In this document: in pieces, positions 15,684-23,917 of the stretch
How the letters are laid out: the number at the start of each line of letters is the position of its first letter
How positions within the stretch are numbered: the stretch's first letter is position 1
Assembly: GCA_045130235.1 (NCBI GenBank)
Contig: JBGUPJ010000029.1
Coordinates: 10,722-74,721, forward strand
Source: UBA1756 sp045130235
Lineage (GTDB): Bacteria; Bacteroidota; Bacteroidia; Bacteroidales; WCHB1-69
Reading direction: 5' to 3'
Length of the DNA stretch: 64,000 nucleotides
Program-made: the position numbers and the translations under genes
Notes under the pieces: model-generated
Told to the model about the DNA's origin: nothing
The model's input: only the letters and a program-made list of their open reading frames with translations
The model's database searches: none

Positions 15684-18632
15684 ATGAGCGAGCAAGTCAT
15701 TTATAATAAAAGAAAGCTTTGCTTTACTGAAGTAAGCGATTTTACTGACTTTCAGGGGGTGGGTTCTGCTCCGATGTACCAGCGGTACGACAGCGTGCAA
15801 GCCGTGCTGCGTACTTGTATTGAGGAAAAGTACTGGTCGTTTTTGGCAGAGCCGCTTTATAACGCCGCTGAAGATACCATTGAGTGGTATGTGGAGAAGT
15901 GGAATGAGCATCCCCGCCGGATGGTGGATCTTTCTGGTGAGGCAAGAACGCACTATCAGCAGCTCATGGATGAGGCGTTGCAGCACTATCGGCAAGCCCT
16001 TGCCACGCTCGAAAACGAGGATTGGTTGATTATGGGTGGCGTGCTGAAATATGTATCGGAAGACATGGTTTTTTGTTACGATGACAAGGTGGTGTTGATA
16101 GGATGGGGAATGAAGTACGACTCCAACAAACACAATGATTTCGGAAGTTTGATCCGTGCCTACGAGCCCCCCGCGCCACACATCTGTCAGGTTTCTTTCA
16201 AGGCTGGAGATGGGGGCACCATACCGGGCGATGGTGTGATTACTGTACAGGAGGGTACCACCCTTACCGCCGAAATGATACCTCCCGTTACTCCCAACGA
16301 AGAGTATTCTTTTGTGGGATGGAACCGCAACCCGATAGGGGAGGAGATTACCGGCGACTGTGAGTTTGTGGCGCAGTACGAAAAGAAAGTGATTCACCCA
16401 AAGGAAGAACCCGCCCCGCCGGAAGAGCAGAAAACGCCCTCCTACAATGTGCAGTTCAACGATGGCGGCAACGGCATACTGAGGGGTGTGGCGCAGTACC
16501 GGCTGGCGGCCGGCACCCCCATCGCGGCCAGCATGATTCCGAGTGTGGAGCCCAAGCGCGGCTACAAATTCACCGGCTGGGATGTGGATCCGCTGACTTG
16601 CAACGTGGATGGCGACAAGGTTTTTACTGCCCATTATGAAAAGAAGAAAAGCTTGTGGGCACGAATCTGGCCCTGGCTTTGGAAAATCTTGCTGCTGCTC
16701 CTGCTGTTGCTGCTGCTCTTCTTCCTTTTGCGCAATTGTAAAGGATGTAATCGCTCGCATAAAGTTGACGGAGTGGATACGGTGAAGCAAGTTACGGTGC
16801 CCCCCGGACAGGTACATCCACAGGATCCGCCTTTCAATGGGGATGACTCTACCTGGATGGCCTTGGACCCCAACACCGGCAAGGGCGGCATCTTTAACCC
16901 TGGCGATCCTTATACGCCTGCTCCTACCCCACCCGAATACCGCGACATTCTCCCTCCCGACCAGGGTGTGTTGCCTCCTATCCGCGACGATGACCCCATC
17001 CGCCGTAACCCGGGCGAGCCGGTCATCCGTGAGAATCTGCTGCTGGTGTGGATGCAAAACGAAGACAAGTCCATCATGGAGCTGGGCCGCGATTTCAAAA
17101 ACGCGTATCCGGGCGAGGATTACAAAATCACCTCTTATTCGGAAGGTGCCAAATGTATGGAAATTGAGGTGCCGATAGCCCAACGTGAATATCTTAAAGG
17201 TCACCTCAAAACGCAGTTCGCCCCGAAATACAAGCTGGAAGTGTTTGATGTGAGCATGTTTGGTTATGAATTAAAACCCAGCGACCCAGCCATGTCGAAC
17301 AACAACTACACATGGTATCTGAAAGCCATACATGCCTTTGAGGCTTGGGACATAACGATGGGTAGCGATCAGGTGGTGGTAGCTGTGGTGGACAATGGTT
17401 TCACGTTGAACCATAAGGAATTGTATAGCAAGGTGGTACAGCCTTATAATGTGTGGACCCACGATGACAAGATTTTTGCGCAGAGCGAAGACCATGGCAC
17501 GCATGTGGCCGGTACGGCTATCGGTTCCGCCAATAATGGGGTGGGATTATGTGGCATTGCGCCCAATTGTAAGTTTATGCCGGTTCAGGTGGCCGACCAG
17601 CAGGGACGTATGACTACCACCTCCATCTTGTATGGTATTCTCTATGCCCTGTACCAGGGTGCCGATGTGGTGAATGTGTCGCTCGGCGCGCAAATGACAG
17701 GACTGAGCGATTATCCGGAAGAATTTCAGCGCCAGCTGATTCAAAAGAACAAGGAGGAGGAGCGCTTATGGCAAGAAGTTTCCCGAATTGCCGATCTGCA
17801 TAAAGCCACGCTGGTGGTGGCTGCCGGCAACGACAATGTGCTGGCCGGCATCGATGCTTTGCACCGTCCGGAAAATATCATCGTGGTGTCGGCTTTGGAC
17901 AAGCAGAACCGAAATTTCGACAAGGCCGCATTCAGCAATTATGGTACCGATTATACCACTATCTCCGCTCCTGGTGTGGACATTTACAGCTGTTATCACA
18001 ATGGTTTCCAAGTAATGCAAGGTACCAGCATGGCCGCACCGGTCGTGAGCGGCGCAGTGGCTTTGATGAAGAGTTTGAATAAGGATTTGACTACCCAGCA
18101 GATTATCTGTGTGTTACAATCCAGTGGGATGCAGGTGAGTGGCAAGGTGGGACCCATGCTGATGCTGGATAAGGCCTTGCAGAAGGTAAAAAACAACGAA
18201 ACCGACGACTGCGAGCTGTCCACCCCTCAGCCGGCCCACGGCGATGTGGAAATCTCACTGAAGTGGGGCAATTACAACGACCTTGACCTGTATTGCACCG
18301 ATCCGGCAGGGGAAACCGTGTATTACGACCATCAAACATCGCGGAGTGGAGGCACCTACCAGTTTGACATGAATGCTTCCAATCGAACGACCACTCCGTT
18401 AGAGCATATTTATTGGCCTACAGGAGGTGCCCCAACGGGAAACTATTCTGTATCTGTATATTTCTGTAGGAGAAAAGACGAGAACCATGATGCCACCCCG
18501 TATGTTCTGACGATGAAGTATAACGGAAACGTGGAAGTGAAGCAAGGAACGGTATCCACTTCCGACAGAAAAAGTGAGACTTTTACCTTTACTCTGAATG
18601 GTGCGGGAAATAGCGGTAGTGGAAATAGGTAG
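15684..18632 (+). CDS. SrfA-like membrane protein fused to a subtilisin (S8) protease domain
   Basis: 982 aa. Domain order: an N-terminal unit (1-170) with DTIEWYVEKW and DDKVVLIGWGM, two InlB-B-type repeats (about 173-235 and 251-318, ending FVGW and FTGW motifs), one Leu-rich membrane helix (about 328-350), a Pro-rich linker, and a propeptide-like region (about 450-530). An S8 protease with D570, H604 (DHGTHVAGT), oxyanion Asn in AAGND and S782 (GTSMAAP) comes next. A C-terminal beta domain follows (DLDLYCTDPAG, EHIYWPTGGAP) resembling DUF2135/YfaP. The N-terminal unit plus poly-Leu helix recalls SrfA proteins. All catalytic residues are intact, so it is probably an active, membrane-tethered protease. 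There is no cleavable signal peptide. Confidence 0.8.
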   Translation: MSEQVIYNKRKLCFTEVSDFTDFQGVGSAPMYQRYDSVQAVLRTCIEEKYWSFLAEPLYNAAEDTIEWYVEKWNEHPRRMVDLSGEARTHYQQLMDEALQHYRQALATLENEDWLIMGGVLKYVSEDMVFCYDDKVVLIGWGMKYDSNKHNDFGSLIRAYEPPAPHICQVSFKAGDGGTIPGDGVITVQEGTTLTAEMIPPVTPNEEYSFVGWNRNPIGEEITGDCEFVAQYEKKVIHPKEEPAPPEEQKTPSYNVQFNDGGNGILRGVAQYRLAAGTPIAASMIPSVEPKRGYKFTGWDVDPLTCNVDGDKVFTAHYEKKKSLWARIWPWLWKILLLLLLLLLLFFLLRNCKGCNRSHKVDGVDTVKQVTVPPGQVHPQDPPFNGDDSTWMALDPNTGKGGIFNPGDPYTPAPTPPEYRDILPPDQGVLPPIRDDDPIRRNPGEPVIRENLLLVWMQNEDKSIMELGRDFKNAYPGEDYKITSYSEGAKCMEIEVPIAQREYLKGHLKTQFAPKYKLEVFDVSMFGYELKPSDPAMSNNNYTWYLKAIHAFEAWDITMGSDQVVVAVVDNGFTLNHKELYSKVVQPYNVWTHDDKIFAQSEDHGTHVAGTAIGSANNGVGLCGIAPNCKFMPVQVADQQGRMTTTSILYGILYALYQGADVVNVSLGAQMTGLSDYPEEFQRQLIQKNKEEERLWQEVSRIADLHKATLVVAAGNDNVLAGIDALHRPENIIVVSALDKQNRNFDKAAFSNYGTDYTTISAPGVDIYSCYHNGFQVMQGTSMAAPVVSGAVALMKSLNKDLTTQQIICVLQSSGMQVSGKVGPMLMLDKALQKVKNNETDDCELSTPQPAHGDVEISLKWGNYNDLDLYCTDPAGETVYYDHQTSRSGGTYQFDMNASNRTTTPLEHIYWPTGGAPTGNYSVSVYFCRRKDENHDATPYVLTMKYNGNVEVKQGTVSTSDRKSETFTFTLNGAGNSGSGNR

Positions 18633-18666
18633 TAAGGAATAATTTTGTTGGCGTAAAAACATAACC

Positions 18667-20172
18667 ATGAGCGATTATAAGAAGGAAAAACTTTGTTTTA
18701 CTGAGGTGAGCGACTTCACCGACTTTCAAGGGGTGGGTTCAACACCGTTATACCAGCGGTACGATAGTGTGCGGGCCGTTTTGCGCACCTGTATCGATGA
18801 AAAATACCAGTCGTTTTTGGCCGAACCGCTCTATAATGCCGATGAGGATACGATTGAGTGGTATGTGGAGAAGTGGGAAGAACATCCTCGGCGGTTGGTG
18901 GACCTTACGGGGGAGGAGCGCAGCCGTTATAAGCGGCTGATGGACGAGGCAGTACAGCACTACCGGCTGGCGGTTACGAAAGTGGAAGATGAGGATCTGA
19001 TGATTCTGGGTGGAGTACTGAAACACGTGTCGGAAGATATGGTATATTGTTACGACAACAAAGTGGTGATGATTTGTTGGGGAATGAGATACGATGCCAA
19101 CAAACATACTGATATGGGGAGTCTAATACAGGAGTTTGTTCAGGCTCCTCCTATCATCCATCAGGTGGTGTTCAACCCCGGAACTGGTGGGGCCTTGCAG
19201 GGCAGTGGGGTGGTGAACCTTCCTGCCGGCACCTCGATTTCGTCAGATATGGTACCCACCATTGTGCCTCGCCAAGGGTACACCTTTACCGGATGGGATA
19301 GCGATCCGCTAGGGGTGGAGGTGACAGGCGACAGGGAGTTCAACGCACAATACGAGCGAGAAACACCGCAGGTGGTTGCATCTCCAGTGGAAGTGCCTGC
19401 GCCAGAACCCCCAAAGGAAGAGTCCAAGGAGGAACCTCCACTCTGCCATGTGCAGTTCAGCGACGGAGGATACGGAACGCTGCATGGTTCCACCCACTAT
19501 ACTCTGCCGGCCGGCGCTACCATTACCCCCAATATGGTGCCGCAGGTGAAATCCAAACGAAAGTATAAGTTCACAGGCTGGGATGTGAATCCTCAGAATT
19601 TTAGGGTCACCGGCAACCACGTGTTTACCGCCCGGTACAAAAAGAAAAGCATTTGGTCGTGGCTATGGTGGCTTTTGCTACTTCTGCTTTTGTTGCTTCT
19701 GCTCATCTTGTTGCTGTGGAATTGCAAGGGCTGCCGCAAATCTGCTCCTCCGCCACCGCCTCCGGTGGAAAAAGAGGAAACCCCAGTGGAGATTTCGCAT
19801 GGGGATGTGGAAATCACGCTCTACTGGTACAATGGCAATGATGTGGATTTGTCTTGTAAAGATCCCAAAGGCAGCATCATCAATTTTGAGTCTAACCATA
19901 GAAGGTCCCCCAGCGGAGGATTTTTGGAGGTCGATATGAACGCTGGATGTATAGCGGTCAATTCCATCAATCCGATTGAACATATTTATTGGCCATACGG
20001 TGGCGCACCACATGGGAAATATACGGTGAAAGTCAATTTTTATGACTCATGCACCGACATTCCAGAGTCAGAGTATAAACTTAAACTGAAGTATGGGAAT
20101 AAGGAGGAAGAGAAAAAAGGTAAGGTTTCCAGGTCTCACAGAACAGATACCTTTACTTTCACCTTCAACTAA
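18667..20172 (+). CDS. SrfA-like membrane protein, paralogue without the protease
   Basis: 501 aa. The first 340 residues are closely related to those of the preceding gene: the KLCFTEVSDFTDFQGVGS start, DTIEWYVEKW, two InlB-B-type repeats (FTGWDSDP and FTGWDVNP), and a Trp/Leu-rich membrane helix followed by NCKGC. After a short Pro run it passes directly to the same C-terminal beta domain (NGNDVDLSCKDPKG, EHIYWPYGGAP). The entire linker, propeptide and S8 domain of its neighbour is absent. Tandem duplication followed by gain or loss of the protease block is the simplest history. It could pair with, or compete with, the protease form in the membrane. The SrfA relation is an inference. Confidence 0.78.
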   Translation: MSDYKKEKLCFTEVSDFTDFQGVGSTPLYQRYDSVRAVLRTCIDEKYQSFLAEPLYNADEDTIEWYVEKWEEHPRRLVDLTGEERSRYKRLMDEAVQHYRLAVTKVEDEDLMILGGVLKHVSEDMVYCYDNKVVMICWGMRYDANKHTDMGSLIQEFVQAPPIIHQVVFNPGTGGALQGSGVVNLPAGTSISSDMVPTIVPRQGYTFTGWDSDPLGVEVTGDREFNAQYERETPQVVASPVEVPAPEPPKEESKEEPPLCHVQFSDGGYGTLHGSTHYTLPAGATITPNMVPQVKSKRKYKFTGWDVNPQNFRVTGNHVFTARYKKKSIWSWLWWLLLLLLLLLLLILLLWNCKGCRKSAPPPPPPVEKEETPVEISHGDVEITLYWYNGNDVDLSCKDPKGSIINFESNHRRSPSGGFLEVDMNAGCIAVNSINPIEHIYWPYGGAPHGKYTVKVNFYDSCTDIPESEYKLKLKYGNKEEEKKGKVSRSHRTDTFTFTFN

Positions 20173-20209
20173 AGTGTTTCACCATTTATTGGGATAATGT
20201 GAAATAGAT

Positions 20210-21304
20210 ATGAGAACAAACCGAGTTTTTAATGAAAAACTGAAATTCTCCTGGGGGCACATCATTGCTGCTATCGCTTTAGTGGCCATCGCTTACTGCA
20301 CCTATGTGGGGTCTGTTTATCTGTTGAACGGAACTTTTGTGAAAGGGGCGTTCCTTTGGATAGCAGCCGGCATCGTCACTCTATTGGTGGTGGTGCTGCT
20401 GGGAGTGATTTTCTTCGTTCCGCAGCAGCTCAAGGGAACGGAACATCACTTTGAGCGGCGCATCAAATGGGAACGCGTCTTCATTTTCTCCTCACCGGTG
20501 CTCTTTGTGGCGCTTATGATTCCTTTCGCTCATGCGTGGACGGTGCATCATCGCCGGGCAGCCATCCATGAAGAGTTTAAGCAGATGATTGAAAGCACTT
20601 CTAAAATGTTCTCCAAATATAGCGGAACGGCTGATAGTTACTGTGATGTGCGTGAGAGCAATTTTGAACAGAAATTGGCTACCGACCCCTACTTGGCTCA
20701 TCTTGCAGAATCTACCCGTGAAAATAAGAAGGAGATTCTGAGATTGGCCTTGCGTTCAGAAAATTACACCACCATAAAAAACGATGCGGAAAATTGGATG
20801 AAGAAGGCTGGTGAGCGCTCCACTTCCACATGGAACGTATTTTTATTGGGTAATATTGAAGATATTCAAAATGCCATCCACGGGTGGTGCGACACCTTAC
20901 AGAATTATTCAACATTTTATTGGGAAGAAGAGGATGAAAAGGCCCGTACCCCTTTCGACAAAAATGGGGCCTATATGAAAGCTATAGATAAAAATGTTAA
21001 TCAGCTTATTCGTCAATATCGTGATATAAAGGGATTTAGCCCACTGACCATTTTGTGGCTCGTGTTGGGCTATGCCATGCTGATTCTGCCCTATTTGTTA
21101 CAGAGCCGTCACTCAAAAACCATCGGCACACAATGGACCTTGTTTCGAACCAAAAAGCTAAAATCACCCGATTATCATGAACCCGATGATGACGAAGAAG
21201 AAGATAACCACGATAAACCCCATTCATCCCATGACAACCCCTCCCCGCATTCCACTACGGGCAGTGGAGGCAAATACGAAGATTATGCACCAGTAAAGAT
21301 TTAA
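20210..21304 (+). CDS. Hypothetical membrane protein of the Srf-like operon
   Basis: 364 aa. Hydrophobic helices lie at about residues 17-37, 44-68 and 90-112, and a fourth at about 278-300. Between helices three and four is a 165-residue helical, Trp- and charge-containing soluble domain. The tail after the last helix is very acidic and His/Ser-rich (DDDEEEDNHD). The even number of helices would place both ends on the same side. No catalytic motif or known family is recognised. It lies 38 bp after the SrfA-like paralogue and 9 bp before the next gene, so it is part of the same transcript. Confidence 0.7.
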   Translation: MRTNRVFNEKLKFSWGHIIAAIALVAIAYCTYVGSVYLLNGTFVKGAFLWIAAGIVTLLVVVLLGVIFFVPQQLKGTEHHFERRIKWERVFIFSSPVLFVALMIPFAHAWTVHHRRAAIHEEFKQMIESTSKMFSKYSGTADSYCDVRESNFEQKLATDPYLAHLAESTRENKKEILRLALRSENYTTIKNDAENWMKKAGERSTSTWNVFLLGNIEDIQNAIHGWCDTLQNYSTFYWEEEDEKARTPFDKNGAYMKAIDKNVNQLIRQYRDIKGFSPLTILWLVLGYAMLILPYLLQSRHSKTIGTQWTLFRTKKLKSPDYHEPDDDEEEDNHDKPHSSHDNPSPHSTTGSGGKYEDYAPVKI

Positions 21305-21313
21305 TCTGTGAGA

Positions 21314-22159
21314 ATGGATAGAAATGAATTATTGGAGAATGTGAGGAACTATTCCCCCATGGAGATCGCGCGAGCCATCAAAAATGGGGTGGTTACTCTT
21401 TATGACCTGAAGAAGTATTCTGGTGGAAAGTTTTCTCCTTTGATGCAGAGAAGGGTGCAGGAAATCTTAAATTCGGGAGAGATTTTGGAAGAACCTCAGG
21501 AATCGCAGGAGCCGCAGGAACTGCCAGAAATACCCGCGCCCACCCCGTCGATTACAGAAGTGCAGGATGAAGGCTTGGAAATTCCTGCCCCCGTCCAACA
21601 GGATAGTATTCCAGAAGTATATGATGATGAAGATATTGTGACAGAGATGTTTATACCAAGTGAAGAGGAAGCCTCATCGGCAGAGTACGAAGAGAAAGAA
21701 TCAGAACTTCCTCCTCCTCCTCCTCCCTTCAGCTTTTCCGGTTTTCCGCCGCCACCTCCACCACCAGAGAAAGCACCCCAACCTCGCCCCGATATGAGCA
21801 CTTTCAGTTGGGGAGGTCTCTTTTGGGGATGGATATGGGGAATTTCTAACGGCGTGTACTGGAGCCTGTTGAGCTTGGTGTTCTCCATGATGATCTTTCT
21901 GTGCGGCGGACTGGTGGCCGTTGATGAGTATTTACTTTCTAAGGAACTCATCATGCTTATTGTTGTGGGAGCCATTGTGGGTAAAATCATCACCCATTTT
22001 ATGCTGGGTATTTTAGGGATAGAGGCTGCGTGGAAGGCAAGACGATACGAGAGTGTGCAAGAATTTGAAAGGATACAGAGGGGATGGAACATTGGCGGAT
22101 TCATCTTTTTTATCTTTTCAGTGGGAATTATATGGATAATATGTTTACTAATTTTATAA
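21314..22159 (+). CDS. Pro-rich membrane protein with the operon's shared N-terminal module
   Basis: 281 aa. ATG at 21314 is preferred; an in-frame GTG two codons earlier is possible. Residues 1-52 form a helical module (MEIARAIKNGVVTLYDLKKY, then KFSPLMQRRVQEIL) that recurs at the start of the next gene. An acidic Glu/Pro linker with two runs of six Pro follows, then three hydrophobic helices in the last 115 residues with the loop GIEAAWKARRYESV between the second and third. The module is presumably cytosolic and could dock proteins of the complex. The membrane part loosely recalls DUF2628-type proteins, but I would not assign it. Confidence 0.68.
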   Translation: MDRNELLENVRNYSPMEIARAIKNGVVTLYDLKKYSGGKFSPLMQRRVQEILNSGEILEEPQESQEPQELPEIPAPTPSITEVQDEGLEIPAPVQQDSIPEVYDDEDIVTEMFIPSEEEASSAEYEEKESELPPPPPPFSFSGFPPPPPPPEKAPQPRPDMSTFSWGGLFWGWIWGISNGVYWSLLSLVFSMMIFLCGGLVAVDEYLLSKELIMLIVVGAIVGKIITHFMLGILGIEAAWKARRYESVQEFERIQRGWNIGGFIFFIFSVGIIWIICLLIL

Positions 22160-22177
22160 AAATCAAATCAATATCGT

Positions 22178-23917
22178 ATGATTGACAAAGAATACATTTA
22201 CGACCACATTGGAGGTATTGCAGCCGAAGATCTTGTGCAATACATTAAACAAGGTATTGTCACAGAAGCTGAGCTGGAAGACCCCAATAATACGGCTGGT
22301 GAGTACTCATCTGCTAAGCGCGACAAGGTGAAGGCGATGTTGGTGAACCAGGAGCCCGCCGACTGGAAGCAAGCCTGCGAAACCGATACCGTTGAGGCAT
22401 ATCAGCGGTATCTCGATGCTTACCCCGACGGGCAGTATCGTGAGGAGGCACGCAGCCGCAAAAGAGCCTTGGAGGACCAGGAGCCCAACGACTGGCGGCA
22501 GGCCTGCGAAGCCAACACTGCAGCCTCCTATCAGAAGTATTTAACCACCTATCCTTATGGGCGGTATAGCCAGGAGGCCCGCACCCGCATCGCAGAACTG
22601 CAGCGAGAGCCTGACCCGTGGGACGTGGTGGACAAAAACGATGTGGATGCCTTGAGAAAATTCATCGCCACCCATCCCAACAATCCCCACTTGTTTGAAG
22701 CCCAGAGTTTGATTAACAGAATTGTGCCGCCCGAGAGTATCGACCTTCAGGCCATGATTAGAAAAATCAAAAACATACAGGCCGATAAGAGAGTACTTAA
22801 CCAAAACGATGCCATCTTTAACCTGATAGAGGAAAGTCTGAAGAAAAATATTGTGGATCCCACGCGCGGAATCAGCAAGAGCGAATGGGTGAGCGCCATC
22901 GAGCAAGACAAGAACCTGCTGAACGCATCGGTCATTCACCAGATGTACAACTATGGATTTTTGAACCAGCAGGATTTCTACAACATCGGGGTTGACAGAG
23001 AGTTTGTTCAATATATGCTGGAGGATATTCCCCCGCAGCGTTTCGCACCGCCGGCACCTTTGACAGAAATCAGTCGCCGCTCCACAGAGATTTATTTTTG
23101 GGGAATTCCCTCCTCGGGAAAAAGCTGCGCTTTGGGTGGCATTTTGAGTGTGGCCGACAACGGCAAGGTGGTGTCGCACATGGAAAAAGATAGCCTGTGT
23201 CAAGGTTATGGATATATGTCGCGCCTCATGTTGCATTTCAAAAACGACGGGAGCGTGTGCGCCCTGCCCGAAGGTACAGCCACCACCTCCACCTATGAGA
23301 TGGGTTTCGACCTCACCGACCACAAGGGACTTATCCACCCCATCACCTGTGTGGACCTTGCCGGCGAGTTGATTCGCTGTATGTTCAAGTCCGACAGCGG
23401 CGAAAGCATGTCTGATGACGAGCTGAATACGCTGGATACGCTCACCAACATCTTGGTGGACAACCGAACGGGCAACCAGAAAATGCATTTCTTTGTGGTG
23501 GAATATGGCGCCGACGACCGTCTGTATGAGGGACTTCCCCAGCGCACCTACCTCCAAGCAGCCGTGCAATATATCAACAACTACAACATTTTCCAAAAAG
23601 ATACGGATGCCATCTTCATCTTGGTGTCTAAAGTGGATAAAGCACCCGGAGGAATGTCGCGCGGTGAGGCCGCTGTTCAGTACTTGAACGACAATTACTT
23701 GGGTTTCATCAATGGACTGAAGGCTCTTTGTAGAAGGTATGAGATCAATGGGGGCAATCTGGAGGTGCTGCCCTTCTCGTTGGGAGAGGTGTGTTTCCAG
23801 AACTATTGCCGCTTCCACGAGGCGGCCGCCGAACAAGTGGTGCGCAAAATCGTGGAACGCAGCTGGGGTATTAAAGAAGACAAATTAAGTAAATTTAAAA
23901 GCATATTAAAAGGATGA
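22178..23917 (+). CDS. P-loop (GTPase-like) protein with shared N-terminal module and helical repeats
   Basis: 579 aa, soluble. Residues 1-55 match the N-terminal module of the previous gene (EDLVQYIKQGIVTEAELED, then KRDKVKAML). Two clear copies of a 39-residue helical repeat of the type DW-QAC-NT-AYQKYL-YP-GRY--EAR follow (about 62-145), with a divergent third. After a middle region comes a P-loop FWGIPSSGKS (309-316), a VDLAGE motif near residue 391 in the G3 position, and LVSKVDKAP, a variant of NKxD in the G4 position. This ordering suggests a Ras-like GTPase fold. The module may let it bind the membrane protein encoded before it. It overlaps the next gene by 4 bp (ATGA). Confidence 0.72.
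   Translation: MIDKEYIYDHIGGIAAEDLVQYIKQGIVTEAELEDPNNTAGEYSSAKRDKVKAMLVNQEPADWKQACETDTVEAYQRYLDAYPDGQYREEARSRKRALEDQEPNDWRQACEANTAASYQKYLTTYPYGRYSQEARTRIAELQREPDPWDVVDKNDVDALRKFIATHPNNPHLFEAQSLINRIVPPESIDLQAMIRKIKNIQADKRVLNQNDAIFNLIEESLKKNIVDPTRGISKSEWVSAIEQDKNLLNASVIHQMYNYGFLNQQDFYNIGVDREFVQYMLEDIPPQRFAPPAPLTEISRRSTEIYFWGIPSSGKSCALGGILSVADNGKVVSHMEKDSLCQGYGYMSRLMLHFKNDGSVCALPEGTATTSTYEMGFDLTDHKGLIHPITCVDLAGELIRCMFKSDSGESMSDDELNTLDTLTNILVDNRTGNQKMHFFVVEYGADDRLYEGLPQRTYLQAAVQYINNYNIFQKDTDAIFILVSKVDKAPGGMSRGEAAVQYLNDNYLGFINGLKALCRRYEINGGNLEVLPFSLGEVCFQNYCRFHEAAAEQVVRKIVERSWGIKEDKLSKFKSILKG

Noticed and set aside
15666..17204. 512-codon open frame antisense to the SrfA-like protease gene
   Set aside because: The Gln run is the reverse reading of the poly-Leu helix, and no start, promoter or domain supports a gene.
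15684..20172. Type IX secretion cargo for the InlB-repeat proteins
   Set aside because: They lack signal peptides and the C-terminal sorting pattern; an internal membrane helix is present instead.
22541..23836. 431-codon open frame antisense to the P-loop protein gene
   Set aside because: It lies inside a gene with clear motifs and neighbours on the other strand; no independent evidence.
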